NCBI GenBank assembly: GCA_027489955.1
Contig: JAIXYZ010000004.1
Span: 1 to 64,000, forward strand
Length of the DNA: 64,000 bases
Reading direction: 5' to 3'
Origin: Hyphomicrobiales bacterium
Lineage (GTDB): Bacteria > Pseudomonadota > Alphaproteobacteria > Rhizobiales > Beijerinckiaceae
This document shows, piece after piece, positions 18,945-27,878 of this stretch. Below the pieces are notes generated by a model. That model worked only from the letters and a program-made list of their open reading frames with translations, was not told the DNA's origin and made no database searches. How positions within the stretch are numbered: the stretch's first letter is position 1; every line of letters starts with the position of its first letter. The translations under genes and the position numbers were made by a program.

Positions 18945-19928
18945 ATGGCCCTTCGCTGCGCGATCCTCAACGACTACCAGCGCGTCGCGCTGACGATGGC
19001 CGACTGGTCTCCCGTGGCCGACGCGCTGGAGATTGTCACATTCGACACGCATACCGGCAACGAGGATGACACCGCCGCCGCCCTGCAGGATTTCGACATG
19101 GTCGTCCTCATGCGCGAGCGGACGCCGTTTCCCGAATCCCTGTTCGCGAAGCTGCCGCGGCTGAAGTTCCTGATCACCACCGGGCGGCGGAACCCGTCGG
19201 TGGACATCGACGGGGCGGCCAGGCACGGCGTGGTCGCCTGCGGGACGGGCTCGTTCCATCATCCCACCGCCGAGCTCACCTGGGGCCTGATCCTCGCCCT
19301 GTGCCGGCACATCCCCGCCGAGGACCTCAACCTCCGGCAGAACGGGCCCTGGCAGATCTCGGTGGGCGTCGACCTCAAGGGCAAGACGCTGGGCATCGTC
19401 GGACTGGGGCATCTGGGCACGCAGATCGCGCGGATCGGGCGGGCCTTCGAGATGGACGTCGCGGCCTGGAGCCACAACCTGACGCCGGAGCGCTGCGCCG
19501 AGCACGGCGTGCGCTATGTCGACAAGGACGGCCTGCTCGCCCAGTCCGACATCCTCACCATCCATACGAACCTTAGCCGCCGCACGGTCGACCTCATCGG
19601 CGAGGCGGAGCTGGCGCGGATGAAGCGCACGGCGCTGCTTATCAACACGTCCCGCGGCTTCATCGTCAACGAGACGGCGCTGGTGAAGGCCCTGCGTTCG
19701 GGAACGATCGCGGGCGCCGCGCTCGACACCTACGACGTCGAGCCCCTGCCCGCCGACCATCCGTTCCGGACCATGAAGAACACCGTGCTGACGCCGCATG
19801 TGGGCTACGTCACGCAGGACAATTACCGGCTGTTCTTCAGCTTGGTCGTCGAGGGCATCCGCGCCTGGCTCGACGGCCAGCCGATCCGCCGCCTGACGCA
19901 CGAGGAGCAGCTCGACCGCACGCTATGA
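18945..19928 (+). CDS. D-2-hydroxyacid dehydrogenase family protein
   Basis: This 327-residue NAD(P)-dependent enzyme has the nucleotide-binding loop GLGHLG at 153-158. The catalytic triad of the family is present: Arg237 in NTSRG, Glu266 in YDVEPLP and His285 in TPHVGYV. It reduces a 2-oxoacid to the D-hydroxyacid or the reverse; the substrate cannot be read from sequence. Phosphoglycerate dehydrogenase is excluded because no ACT domain follows. Its promoter region carries two LysR-type boxes shared with the DapA-like and amidase units, so it is probably part of that catabolic regulon. Confidence 0.92.
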   Translation: MALRCAILNDYQRVALTMADWSPVADALEIVTFDTHTGNEDDTAAALQDFDMVVLMRERTPFPESLFAKLPRLKFLITTGRRNPSVDIDGAARHGVVACGTGSFHHPTAELTWGLILALCRHIPAEDLNLRQNGPWQISVGVDLKGKTLGIVGLGHLGTQIARIGRAFEMDVAAWSHNLTPERCAEHGVRYVDKDGLLAQSDILTIHTNLSRRTVDLIGEAELARMKRTALLINTSRGFIVNETALVKALRSGTIAGAALDTYDVEPLPADHPFRTMKNTVLTPHVGYVTQDNYRLFFSLVVEGIRAWLDGQPIRRLTHEEQLDRTL

Positions 19929-19944
19929 GGGCGGTCGGCCTGTT

Positions 19945-19998
19945 TTTCCATCTTGCAATTACGGAAACTTGAGAGAAGATATCTTTCCAAATTGGAAT
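19945..19998 (+). promoter_or_regulatory. T-N11-A boxes before the DapA-like gene
   Basis: A near-perfect box TTTCCAAATTGGAAT lies at 19984-19998, containing the palindrome TTCCAAATTGGAA, 11 bp before the start codon at 20010. A weaker copy TTTCCATCTTGCAAT lies at 19945-19959, 39 bp upstream. Boxes so close to the start codon could mean repression, or a very short leader. Confidence 0.6.
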
Positions 19999-20009
19999 GG
20001 GAGACGCGT

Positions 20010-20942
20010 ATGGACCGCTCGACGGTGGACTGGCATGGGCAGGGCACGGCGATCATCACGCCGTTCACCCAGAGTGGAGCCATCGACGAGGATGGCCTGC
20101 GCCGCCACGTCGACTTCCTGATCGATCAGGGCGTCCACTTCATCGTCGCCAATGGCTGCACCGGCGAGTTTTGGGCGCAGACGATGGAGGAGCGCAAGCG
20201 CGTCGTCCGCATCGTGGTGGACGCCGCCCGCGGCCGCATCCCCGTGATCGGCGGCTCCAGCGCCAACTTCACCGACGACGTCGTCGAGCTCAGCCGCTAC
20301 CACCACGAGATCGGGTGCAGCGGCGTGATGATCATGCCGCCCTTCCTGGTGCGGCCGAACGCGGACGACATCTTCCACCACTACAAGGCCGTGTCGGACG
20401 CCGTCCCGATCCCGATCCTGCTCTACAACATCCCGCGCGACACGGTGAACGACCTCACGCCGGACCTGGTGAACCGGCTGGCCGACCTGCCCACCGTGGT
20501 GGCGATCAAGGACAGCACGTTCGACTTCAACATCTTCTATCGCCTGCAGACGCTGGTGGGCGACCGGATCCGCGTCCTGATCGGCCCCTCCACCATGTTC
20601 GGCCACGCGGCCCTGGGCCTTGGCGCCATGGGCTGGGTCGACACCTATTCCAACCTCTGGCCCGCCCTGACGGTGGAGCTCTACCACGCCTCGACCTCGG
20701 GCAATCACGAGCGCGCCAAGGAGCTCCAGGCCGTAGCGGCCGATTTCCGGCGCTGGCTCTCGGGCGGCGACCGCAACATGTACAGCGCGGTCAAGGCCGC
20801 CATGAACATGCTGGGCATGCCGGGCGGCTATCCGCGCCGGCCGCTGCGCCCGCTCGCGGAACCGCATCTGAGCGAGCTGCGCGAGGGCCTGAAGCGGTTC
20901 GGCGTGCCGGGCATCGATGCCCGGGTGCTCGCCGCCGAATAG
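20010..20942 (+). CDS. DapA/NanA-family class I aldolase or dehydratase
   Basis: This 310-residue protein is a dihydrodipicolinate-synthase family TIM barrel. The Schiff-base lysine is K167 in VVAIKDST and the conserved tyrosine is Y139 in LLYNIPR. The substrate loop reads NGCTGEFWAQT. Members cleave or dehydrate 2-keto acids; besides DapA they include N-acetylneuraminate lyase, keto-deoxy-sugar-acid dehydratases and pyrroline-hydroxy-carboxylate deaminase. The last would fit with the dehydrogenase fusion upstream, but the ABC importer that follows is of the sugar type, so the substrate stays open. The start at 20010 excludes the operator-like sequence just upstream. Confidence 0.92.
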   Translation: MDRSTVDWHGQGTAIITPFTQSGAIDEDGLRRHVDFLIDQGVHFIVANGCTGEFWAQTMEERKRVVRIVVDAARGRIPVIGGSSANFTDDVVELSRYHHEIGCSGVMIMPPFLVRPNADDIFHHYKAVSDAVPIPILLYNIPRDTVNDLTPDLVNRLADLPTVVAIKDSTFDFNIFYRLQTLVGDRIRVLIGPSTMFGHAALGLGAMGWVDTYSNLWPALTVELYHASTSGNHERAKELQAVAADFRRWLSGGDRNMYSAVKAAMNMLGMPGGYPRRPLRPLAEPHLSELREGLKRFGVPGIDARVLAAE

Positions 20943-21014
20943 GTCGGGACGGCCAGACCGTTCCGCAACGCACGTCCAATCGCCAAGACGACAACGACGA
21001 CAAGGGGAAGTGTC

Positions 21015-22355
21015 ATGGCCGAGACCAAGCAGGCTGGCCCGGGTTGGTCCCGGCGCAAGGTGTTGAAGGGACTGGGCGTCGGCGGGCTCGCCGCCGGCGC
21101 GACGATCGGGTCGAGCGTCAACAATTTCGCCATCGGCCAGTCGCAGCGCACGGTGCGCATCTGGACGACGCAATCGGCGCCGGACCAGGTCAAGATCTAC
21201 CGGGACATGATCTCGGAGTTCGAGGCCAAGAACCCGAGGATCAAGATCGCGCTGGAGCTCGTCTCCAACGACGACATCTATCCCAAGCTGGCGGCCGCCC
21301 ACGCGGCCGGGCAGCCGCCGGAGATCTGCTCCAACACCAACACCGCCGTTCCCGGGGCGCTCTACGGCAACAAGCTGCTCGAGCCCCTGAACGATGTCGC
21401 CAAGGAGATCGACTTCACGCCGGAATCGCTGGCCGCGTTCAACGACGGCGGCGAGCAGTTCGCCTTCGGCGCGGCGCTGACCGTCATCACCACGATGTGG
21501 GTGCGCACCGACCTCCTGGCGGCAGAGGGGCTTTCGGTCCCCAAGCACTGGGACGAGTACACCGCCGCCATCAAGGCGATGACGAAGAACGGCGTCTACG
21601 GAACGGCCCTGCCCTACGGCAAGGGCGCGTTCGCCAACCGCATCATGGACATGTTCATTCGCCAGGCGGGCGGCGACATCGTCGCGCCGGACATGTCGGT
21701 CGTGTTCGACAATCCCGGCACGCATCGGGCGCTGGAATTCCTCAAGGAGATCCGCCCCTACAGCCCGCCGGGGGCGAACAATTACAGCTTCGGCGAGACG
21801 CTCAACGCGTTCGTGACCGGCGCCAGCGCCATCGGCATCTATAGCGGGCGCACGCTGGTGAACATCTGGGCGCAGAACCCGGGCCTGAAGGACAAGGTGA
21901 AGGCGGCCTTCTACGCCTATCCCCGGGACGGCCAGCGCTACTGGTGCTCGGGCTACGACGCGTACTTCATCAACAAGGGCTCGCGCGTGAACGTGGACGA
22001 GGCGAAGGAATTCACCCGGTTCCACTATTCGCCCGGTCCCTACACCAAGTTCGTCCACGGCGCGGTCGGCCACAACCTGCCGGTTGTGAAGAGCGTCGCC
22101 GCCTCGCCGATCTACCAGGACCACCCGATCCTGAAGGCGCACCAGGCCGACATCGACACGATGATGGCCATCGCCTCCGAGGCGCACATCAACATCAAGC
22201 CCACCGCCAGGCACCCGTTCATCTACAAGATGGGCGACATCTACGGCAGCAACGTCATGGCGGAGGTGCTGCAGCGGGTCGTGGTCAACGGCGAGACGCC
22301 CAAGGCCGCCGCCGCCTGGGGCCAGGACCGCATCGCCCAGATCATGAAGGGCTGA
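21015..22355 (+). CDS. ABC transporter substrate-binding protein (family 1), Tat-exported
   Basis: This 446-residue protein starts with a twin-arginine signal: SRRKVLKGL at 12-20 followed by a Gly/Ala-rich hydrophobic stretch to about residue 35. The mature part (RTVRIWTTQSAPDQVKIYRD, ISEFEAKNPRIKI, AAGQPPEI) is an extracellular solute-binding protein of family 1, as in sugar and glycerol-phosphate importers. It binds its ligand in the periplasm and delivers it to the permeases at 22395 and 23288. Tat export suggests folding in the cytoplasm. AAGGGGAA lies before the start. Confidence 0.93.
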   Translation: MAETKQAGPGWSRRKVLKGLGVGGLAAGATIGSSVNNFAIGQSQRTVRIWTTQSAPDQVKIYRDMISEFEAKNPRIKIALELVSNDDIYPKLAAAHAAGQPPEICSNTNTAVPGALYGNKLLEPLNDVAKEIDFTPESLAAFNDGGEQFAFGAALTVITTMWVRTDLLAAEGLSVPKHWDEYTAAIKAMTKNGVYGTALPYGKGAFANRIMDMFIRQAGGDIVAPDMSVVFDNPGTHRALEFLKEIRPYSPPGANNYSFGETLNAFVTGASAIGIYSGRTLVNIWAQNPGLKDKVKAAFYAYPRDGQRYWCSGYDAYFINKGSRVNVDEAKEFTRFHYSPGPYTKFVHGAVGHNLPVVKSVAASPIYQDHPILKAHQADIDTMMAIASEAHINIKPTARHPFIYKMGDIYGSNVMAEVLQRVVVNGETPKAAAAWGQDRIAQIMKG

Positions 22356-22394
22356 CCGGCGGATATCCCACCGGGCTGTCGGGGAACATCAGGC

Positions 22395-23288
22395 ATGAAG
22401 GTCGCCACCGACCTTGAATCGCGCGACCGCCGGCTGGGCATCCTCTTGCTCCTGCCGGCGGTCGTCCTGTTCGCGCTGCTCATCCTGTATCCGTTCGGGA
22501 ACAGCCTCTGGCTGAGCTTCAACCGGATCAACACGATGACGCTGGCGTCGTCGTTCACGGGGCTGTCGAACTACCGCGAGGTCCTGTCCAGCCCGGAATT
22601 CTGGCAGTCGCTGGTGACGACGATGGTCTGGACCGTCGGCTCGCTGGTGCTGCAGGTGGGCCTAGGCGTCGCCGTCGCGCTGATGCTGCACCAGAACCTG
22701 TGGTTCCGGTCCCTGGCCCGCGGCCTCATCCTCTTCCCCTACCTCCTGCCGATGGTGGTGGCCGTCCTCGTCTGGAAGTGGCTGTTCAACGACCTCTACG
22801 GCGTGATCAACCACCTCCTGATGTCCGCCGGGATCATCGCCATGCCGGTGGACTGGCTGGGCTCCATGCCCAACGCCATGATCGCCATCATCCTGATCGG
22901 CGGCTGGAAGTATTTTCCCTTCGTGGTCCTGGCCGTGCTCGCGCGGCTGCAGACGATCCCCGAGCAGCTCTACGAGGCGGCCCGGGTCGACGGGGCATCG
23001 GCCTTCGCCCGGTTCTTCGACATCACGCTCCCGCAATTGCGCAACGTGCTGGCGATCATCGTGCTGCTGCGGGCCATCTGGGACTTCAAGGAGTTCGACC
23101 TGATCTACATGATGACGGGCGGGGGTCCGGTATCCTCCACCGAGACCCTGCCCCTGCTCGTGTACAAGCAGGCCTTCCCGCTGATGCAGATGGGCAAGGC
23201 AGCCGCCACCGCCATGCTGATGATGGCCGTGATGAGCCTGTTCATGGTGGTCTATTTCCGCGCCCGCCGGCGCTTCGAGGACGCCTGA
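22395..23288 (+). CDS. ABC transporter permease, MalF/UgpA type
   Basis: This 297-residue membrane protein has six predicted helices, beginning LGILLLLPAVVLFALLIL. The cytoplasmic EAA loop is at IPEQLYEAARVDGASAFARF, which docks to the ATPase. It belongs to the binding-protein-dependent CUT1-type permeases. Its stop codon overlaps the start of the second permease, so the two are translationally coupled. Confidence 0.93.
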   Translation: MKVATDLESRDRRLGILLLLPAVVLFALLILYPFGNSLWLSFNRINTMTLASSFTGLSNYREVLSSPEFWQSLVTTMVWTVGSLVLQVGLGVAVALMLHQNLWFRSLARGLILFPYLLPMVVAVLVWKWLFNDLYGVINHLLMSAGIIAMPVDWLGSMPNAMIAIILIGGWKYFPFVVLAVLARLQTIPEQLYEAARVDGASAFARFFDITLPQLRNVLAIIVLLRAIWDFKEFDLIYMMTGGGPVSSTETLPLLVYKQAFPLMQMGKAAATAMLMMAVMSLFMVVYFRARRRFEDA

Positions 23289-24127
23289 TGCGCGCCGTCG
23301 TCCGCCATGGCGGGGACCTCGTGCGCCAGGTCCTGACCTGGGCTCTGGTGCTGGCCCTGTCCTTCCCGCTGTTCTGGCTGATCTCGACGGCGCTGCGGCC
23401 GGATACCGAGCTGTTCGTGCGGCCCCCGCACCTCCTGCCGCGGACCTACACGGTCGACAATTTCAGCAAGCTGCTCTTCGAGACCCCGTTCCTCACCTAT
23501 TTCCGCAACAGCGCCATCGTCGCCATCTCGACGACGGCCTTCGTGATCGTCATCGCGGTCTTCGCCGCCTACAGCCTGTCGCGCTTCCGCGGGCGGTTCA
23601 GCGCCGTGGTGGAGCGGATGATCCTGATCACCTACCTGCTGCCGTCGGTGGTGATCTTCCTGCCCATCTACCTGATGCTGAGCCGGATGGGTCTTGCCAA
23701 CTCGCTGCCGGGGCTCGTCGTCGCCTACACGACGTTCGCGCTGCCCTTCGCCATCTGGCTGCTGCGCTCCTTCGTGGATTCGGTGCCGGTGGAGATCGAG
23801 CTGGCGGCCATGGTCGACGGGGCGAGCCGGCTGGGCGCCTTCGTCGACGTGGTGCTGCCGCAGCTCCTCCCGGGCATCATCTCGACGGCGCTCTTCACCG
23901 CGATCCTGTCGTGGAACGAGTATCTCTACGCGCTGATCCTCACCAATTCGGACGCGGTGAAGACGCTGCCGCCGGGCGTGATGACGCTGCTCACGTCCTC
24001 CTACCACATCGAGTGGGGACTGCTGATGGCGGCGTCGGTGATGATGAGCGCGCCGGTCATCCTCGCATTCGCCTTCCTGCAGAAGCATCTCACGCGCGGC
24101 TTCGGGGCCGGCGCGGTCAAGGGTTGA
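23288..24127 (+). CDS. ABC transporter permease, MalG/UgpE type
   Basis: This 279-residue second permease of the importer has about six helices, starting VLTWALVLALSFPLFWLIS. The EAA loop is at VEIELAAMVDGASRLGAF. The start at 23288 shares its A with the preceding stop (TGATG). A longer frame extends upstream inside the first permease but is antagonised by that overlap. The ATPase gene follows 14 bp downstream. Confidence 0.93.
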   Translation: MRAVVRHGGDLVRQVLTWALVLALSFPLFWLISTALRPDTELFVRPPHLLPRTYTVDNFSKLLFETPFLTYFRNSAIVAISTTAFVIVIAVFAAYSLSRFRGRFSAVVERMILITYLLPSVVIFLPIYLMLSRMGLANSLPGLVVAYTTFALPFAIWLLRSFVDSVPVEIELAAMVDGASRLGAFVDVVLPQLLPGIISTALFTAILSWNEYLYALILTNSDAVKTLPPGVMTLLTSSYHIEWGLLMAASVMMSAPVILAFAFLQKHLTRGFGAGAVKG

Positions 24128-24141
24128 GGAAACGCACGGGT

Positions 24142-25212
24142 ATGGCTTCGATCACGGTCAGCGGGCTTGGCAAGGAATATGTGCGCGGGACGAGCGCCGT
24201 CGCGGACCTCAACCTGGAGGTCGCGGAAGGCGAGTTCCTGACGCTGCTGGGGCCGTCCGGCTGCGGCAAGTCCACCACGCTGCGCATGCTGGCGGGGCTG
24301 GAGACCCCGACGAGCGGCGAGATCCGCTTCAACGGGCGCGTGGTCAACGACCTGACGCCGGCGGAGCGGAACATCGCGATGGTGTTCCAGAACTACGCGC
24401 TCTACCCGCACATGAGCGTGCGGGAGAACATCGAGTATCCGCTGAAGAAGCGCGGCGTCGACCGGGCCGAGCGCCGCCGCCGCAGCGCGGCCGTGGCGCA
24501 GCTCCTGCAGATCGAGCCGCTCCTGGACCGCAAGCCCCGCAACCTGTCGGGCGGCCAGCAGCAGCGCGTGGCGCTGGGGCGCGCGCTCATCCGCGAGCCG
24601 GAGGTGTTCCTCCTCGACGAGCCGCTGTCGAACCTCGACGCCAAGCTGCGCTCCTACATGCGCGCCGAGCTGATCGAGCTGCACCGGCGCGTGCGCGCGA
24701 CGATGGTCTACGTCACCCACGACCAGCTGGAGGCGATGACCATGTCGGACCGGATCGCCATCTTCGACGGCGGACGGCTGCAGCAGGTCGGCACTCCCGA
24801 CGAGGTCTACAACCACCCCGCCAACCGCACCGTGGCGGCGTTCATCGGCACGCCGGCCATGAACTTCCTCGACGGCGAGATCGCGCCGGAAGGCGGGGCG
24901 CCGGTTGTGCGCAGCGGCTCCATCGCGATACCGATCGAGGCGGGCCGGACGGGCGCGAGCCTGGGGCGGCGCGTCGCGATCGGCCTTCGCGCCGAGGCGA
25001 TCCGCATCACCGAGGGCGGCGTTCCGGCGCGGATCGAGATCGTGGAGCCCACCGGCCACGAGGCGATCGTGACGGTTTCTGTGGACGGACGGCGTCTGGT
25101 GACGCGCACGGCGCCCGATTCCGGATTTCGGGTGGGCGACAGCGTCGGTCTCGGATTTGATGCCAGACGCCTTCATCTGTTCGACGCGGCCACGGGGGAC
25201 ACGCTGGGCTAG
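24142..25212 (+). CDS. ABC transporter ATPase, MalK/UgpC type
   Basis: This 356-residue ATPase has Walker A GPSGCGKST at 37-45, signature LSGGQ at 135-139, Walker B LLDEP with Asp159 and Glu160, and the switch His193. The C-terminal third (from about 240) is the MOP/TOBE domain typical of CUT1 importers. It completes a full binding protein, permease, permease, ATPase set from 21015. Whether it takes up a sugar, polyol or another solute is not evident. Confidence 0.94.
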   Translation: MASITVSGLGKEYVRGTSAVADLNLEVAEGEFLTLLGPSGCGKSTTLRMLAGLETPTSGEIRFNGRVVNDLTPAERNIAMVFQNYALYPHMSVRENIEYPLKKRGVDRAERRRRSAAVAQLLQIEPLLDRKPRNLSGGQQQRVALGRALIREPEVFLLDEPLSNLDAKLRSYMRAELIELHRRVRATMVYVTHDQLEAMTMSDRIAIFDGGRLQQVGTPDEVYNHPANRTVAAFIGTPAMNFLDGEIAPEGGAPVVRSGSIAIPIEAGRTGASLGRRVAIGLRAEAIRITEGGVPARIEIVEPTGHEAIVTVSVDGRRLVTRTAPDSGFRVGDSVGLGFDARRLHLFDAATGDTLG

Positions 25213-25262
25213 CGCCGACGTTTTTTTCATCCGGCCTTCGGGCGCGATTTGGGGGAATTGCC

Positions 25263-26192
25263 ATGGATATTCGCGAGCTGGAAAGCTTCTGCACGGCGGC
25301 GCATCTGCGCAGCTTCTCGCGGGCGGCGAAGGCGCTGAAGGTCGGCCAGTCCACGGTCACCAAGCACATCCAGAAGCTGGAGACCGAGCTCGGCAAGGAG
25401 CTGTTCCACCGCGAGGAGCGGCCCGTTCAGCTGACCGCCGCCGGCATCTCGCTCATGCGCATCGCCGCGCCGCTCATCGACGGCCTGAGGCGGTTCGCCG
25501 AGGCCGGGACCGGGCAGGCGCCCGCGCGGCCGATCACGGTCGGCTGCGCCCACGGCTTCATGAACGACATGCTGCTGAAGACGGTGCGGGCCTTCCGGGA
25601 CCGCGTTCCGCACTGCCCCATCCACATCCGCGTCGGCACCAAGCCCGAGGTCCTGGACATGGTGCTGAACGGCACCGTGGACATGGGCATCACCCCCAAT
25701 CCCGACAGGCTCTCGGGCCTGGCCTTCCAGCCCATCGCCGCGTCCGAGCGCGTGGTGATCACGCCGCTCGACCATCCGCTCCTGACCCGCCCGCTGCATT
25801 CCATCGCCGAGCTCGCGGTCTATCCCCTCGTCATGCTTGGCTACCAGACCCAGACGCGGACCCTCCTGGAGCGGGCGTTCCACCAGCACGGCGTCGCCCA
25901 CGAGGTCGCCGTCGAGGTGGACAGCATGGAGATGGTGAAGCGCTATGTGGAGCTGGGCCTCGGCATCGCGATCGGCCACCGCGCCGCGCTCGATCCGGAG
26001 GACATCAAGCACATGGGCATCGTGCCCCTGAGCCCGTTCCTGCCGTCCGAACTCGTTGGCATCGTGACCAAGAAGGAGGTGCAGCTCACCGGCAATGCCG
26101 GCGAGTTCGTGTCCATCCTCGCGGCCACGCTGAAGCGCAGCGAGGCGATCAAGCCGTCGCGGCTGGCCAAGCCGCGCCAGATGGCCGGGTAA
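25263..26192 (+). CDS. LysR-family transcriptional regulator
   Basis: This 309-residue regulator starts with a winged HTH (1-60; MDIRELESFCTAAHLRSFSR, then GQSTVTKHIQKLETELG), followed by a LysR substrate-binding domain (about 90-290, AVYPLVMLGYQTQTRTLLE). It sits between the ABC operon and the amidase/TRAP operon. The 15-bp T-N11-A boxes at 18881/18913, 19984 and 26193/26225 are its likely targets. No clear box precedes its own start, so it may be read through from the ABC operon or expressed from its own promoter in the 50-bp gap. Confidence 0.95.
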   Translation: MDIRELESFCTAAHLRSFSRAAKALKVGQSTVTKHIQKLETELGKELFHREERPVQLTAAGISLMRIAAPLIDGLRRFAEAGTGQAPARPITVGCAHGFMNDMLLKTVRAFRDRVPHCPIHIRVGTKPEVLDMVLNGTVDMGITPNPDRLSGLAFQPIAASERVVITPLDHPLLTRPLHSIAELAVYPLVMLGYQTQTRTLLERAFHQHGVAHEVAVEVDSMEMVKRYVELGLGIAIGHRAALDPEDIKHMGIVPLSPFLPSELVGIVTKKEVQLTGNAGEFVSILAATLKRSEAIKPSRLAKPRQMAG

Positions 26193-26239
26193 ATTCTAAA
26201 AGGGAATATTGCTGTCTCTTTAGAATTCCGATATGGAAT
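26193..26239 (+). promoter_or_regulatory. Pair of T-N11-A boxes before the amidase/TRAP operon
   Basis: Two boxes lie exactly 32 bp apart: ATTCTAAAAGGGAAT at 26193 and ATTCCGATATGGAAT at 26225. They begin right after the LysR stop codon and end 17 bp before the start at 26257. The spacing equals that at 18881/18913. Confidence 0.65.
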
Positions 26240-26256
26240 TATCTAAGGAGGCAGCG

Positions 26257-26469
26257 ATGGCCAGCGTCACGTCCGTTCCCGGCGATCCGCAGACCAGGCC
26301 CTCGCCGGAGCGCGACCCCTACGCCGAGGCTCTGCGCCTGGGCGCCCCCGACACGTGGGCCGCCATCGTCGATCGCGCATCGAAGCAGCGCACATTATTC
26401 CCCGATGGAATGGCTGAGGTTGGCGAGCCCGCCTATCACTTCGTCCCCTTGGGCGACGGTGCGCGATGA
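26257..26469 (+). CDS. Small protein of unknown function preceding amidase
   Basis: This 70-residue protein (MASVTSVPGDPQTRPSPERD, then PYAEALRLGAPDTWAAIVDR and AEVGEPAYHFVPLG) belongs to no family I recognise. Translation is well supported: AAGGAGG lies 6 bp before the ATG at 26257, and the stop overlaps the amidase start (ATGA at 26466). In the AtzE/AtzG system a small partner precedes an amidase and is needed for its assembly. The position is analogous but the sequence does not look like AtzG. An upstream ATG at 26233 falls inside the LysR box and is less likely. Confidence 0.75.
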   Translation: MASVTSVPGDPQTRPSPERDPYAEALRLGAPDTWAAIVDRASKQRTLFPDGMAEVGEPAYHFVPLGDGAR

Positions 26470-27878
26470 ACGCGGCCTTCCTCACCATCGCCGACGCCGG
26501 CAAGGCGCTTCGCGCGCGTGCCATCAGCGCGCGGGAGCTGACCCGGCTGCACCTGGACCGCATCGCGGCGCACGATCCGCAGCTCGACGCCTATGTCTGC
26601 GTCGTCGGCGTGGCGGCGATGGAGGCGGCGCGCCGGGCCGACGACCGGCTCGCCCGCGGCGGCGAGGCCGGGCAGCTGACCGGCATCCCGTTTGCGGTGA
26701 AGGACATCCTCGACGTCGAAGGCCTGCCGACCCTGTGCCAGTCGCGGATCATGCCGGACCGCCCGGCATCGCGCTCGGCCCCGGCGGTGGCCCGCCTCGA
26801 GGCCGGCGGCGCCATCCTTCTGGGAAAGACGGCGCTGCACGAATTCGCCACCGGCGGCCCGGGCTTCGACCTGCCGTTCCCGCCGGCGCGCAACCCCTGG
26901 GATCCCCGGCATCACCCCGGCGGCTCGTCCAGCGGCTCGGGCACGGCGGTCGCGGCCGGCCTTGCCATGGCCGCCATCGGCACCGACACGGCCGGGTCCG
27001 TGCGCCACCCGGCGACGGCCTGCGGCATCGTGGGCCTGAAGCCGACCTACGACCTGATCCCGCGCGAGGGCGCTTTCCCGCTGTCGTTCTCGCTGGACCA
27101 TGTGGGCCCGCTGGCGCGCAGCGTCGCCGATTGCGCGATCCTGCTCGACGCCATGGCCGATGACCGGGGCGGGGGCTCCTATGGCGGCCTGATCGGGCAG
27201 GGAATGGCCGGATTGCGGATCGGCGTGCTCGATACCTTTCATGTCGAGGGCGGCCCGGTGGACGCCGAGGTGGAGGCGGGCTTCGCCACCGCCCTGGACG
27301 CCTTGCGCGGACTGGGAGCGACGCTCGTTCCCGTGTCGCCGCCGCCGCTGGCGGCCTTCCTCACCTGCCTGCGGATCATCCAGCAGGGCGAATCCTACGC
27401 GGTGCACCGGCGCTGGCTGGCGGAGCGGCCGCAGGATTACGGCGCGATGAGCCGCGAGAAGCTCGCCGCCGGGGCGCTGGTCAGCGCGGCCGATTTCGTC
27501 ACCGCGCAGCAGGCCCGCCGGGAGCTGTCTGCGCGCTACCGCGAGGCCACGCGCGGGCTCGACGCGGTGGTCGCGCTCTCGTCCTTCCATCTGCCCTGCC
27601 GGATCGACGACCGGGCACAGCTGGCGGCGACCTACGATCGCCAGGCTCGGGCGGTGTTCAACGTCACCGGCGACCCGGCGATCGCGGTCCCGGTCGGCTT
27701 CTCGCCGCAGGGGCTGCCGCTCGGCGTCCAGCTTGCCGCCGCGCCCTACCGGGAGCGGGAGCTTCTTCGCATCGCCCACGCGCTGGAGACCGCGCTGGGG
27801 GCGACGCGCCACCATCCGGCCCTCTTCCTCGACGGGGAGGCAGGCGCCCAATCAAAAGCCATTGCAGGGAGTGCCTGA
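26466..27878 (+). CDS. Amidase-signature family hydrolase
   Basis: This 470-residue enzyme of the amidase-signature family has the Ser-Ser-Lys triad: Lys79 in FAVKDILD, the Gly/Ser-rich motif GGSSSGSG from residue 152 supplying the cis-serine, and the nucleophile Ser178 in DTAGSVRHPA. It hydrolyses an amide to an acid plus ammonia or amine. GatA is excluded because no GatB or GatC is near and the motif context differs. It is the second gene of the operon 26257-32797, overlapping both neighbours by a few bases. Confidence 0.93.
   Translation: MNAAFLTIADAGKALRARAISARELTRLHLDRIAAHDPQLDAYVCVVGVAAMEAARRADDRLARGGEAGQLTGIPFAVKDILDVEGLPTLCQSRIMPDRPASRSAPAVARLEAGGAILLGKTALHEFATGGPGFDLPFPPARNPWDPRHHPGGSSSGSGTAVAAGLAMAAIGTDTAGSVRHPATACGIVGLKPTYDLIPREGAFPLSFSLDHVGPLARSVADCAILLDAMADDRGGGSYGGLIGQGMAGLRIGVLDTFHVEGGPVDAEVEAGFATALDALRGLGATLVPVSPPPLAAFLTCLRIIQQGESYAVHRRWLAERPQDYGAMSREKLAAGALVSAADFVTAQQARRELSARYREATRGLDAVVALSSFHLPCRIDDRAQLAATYDRQARAVFNVTGDPAIAVPVGFSPQGLPLGVQLAAAPYRERELLRIAHALETALGATRHHPALFLDGEAGAQSKAIAGSA

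Noticed and set aside
19959-22214. 751-codon minus-strand open frame
   Set aside because: Antisense to the DapA-like and binding-protein genes; composition dominated by Val, Arg, Asp and His without any motif.
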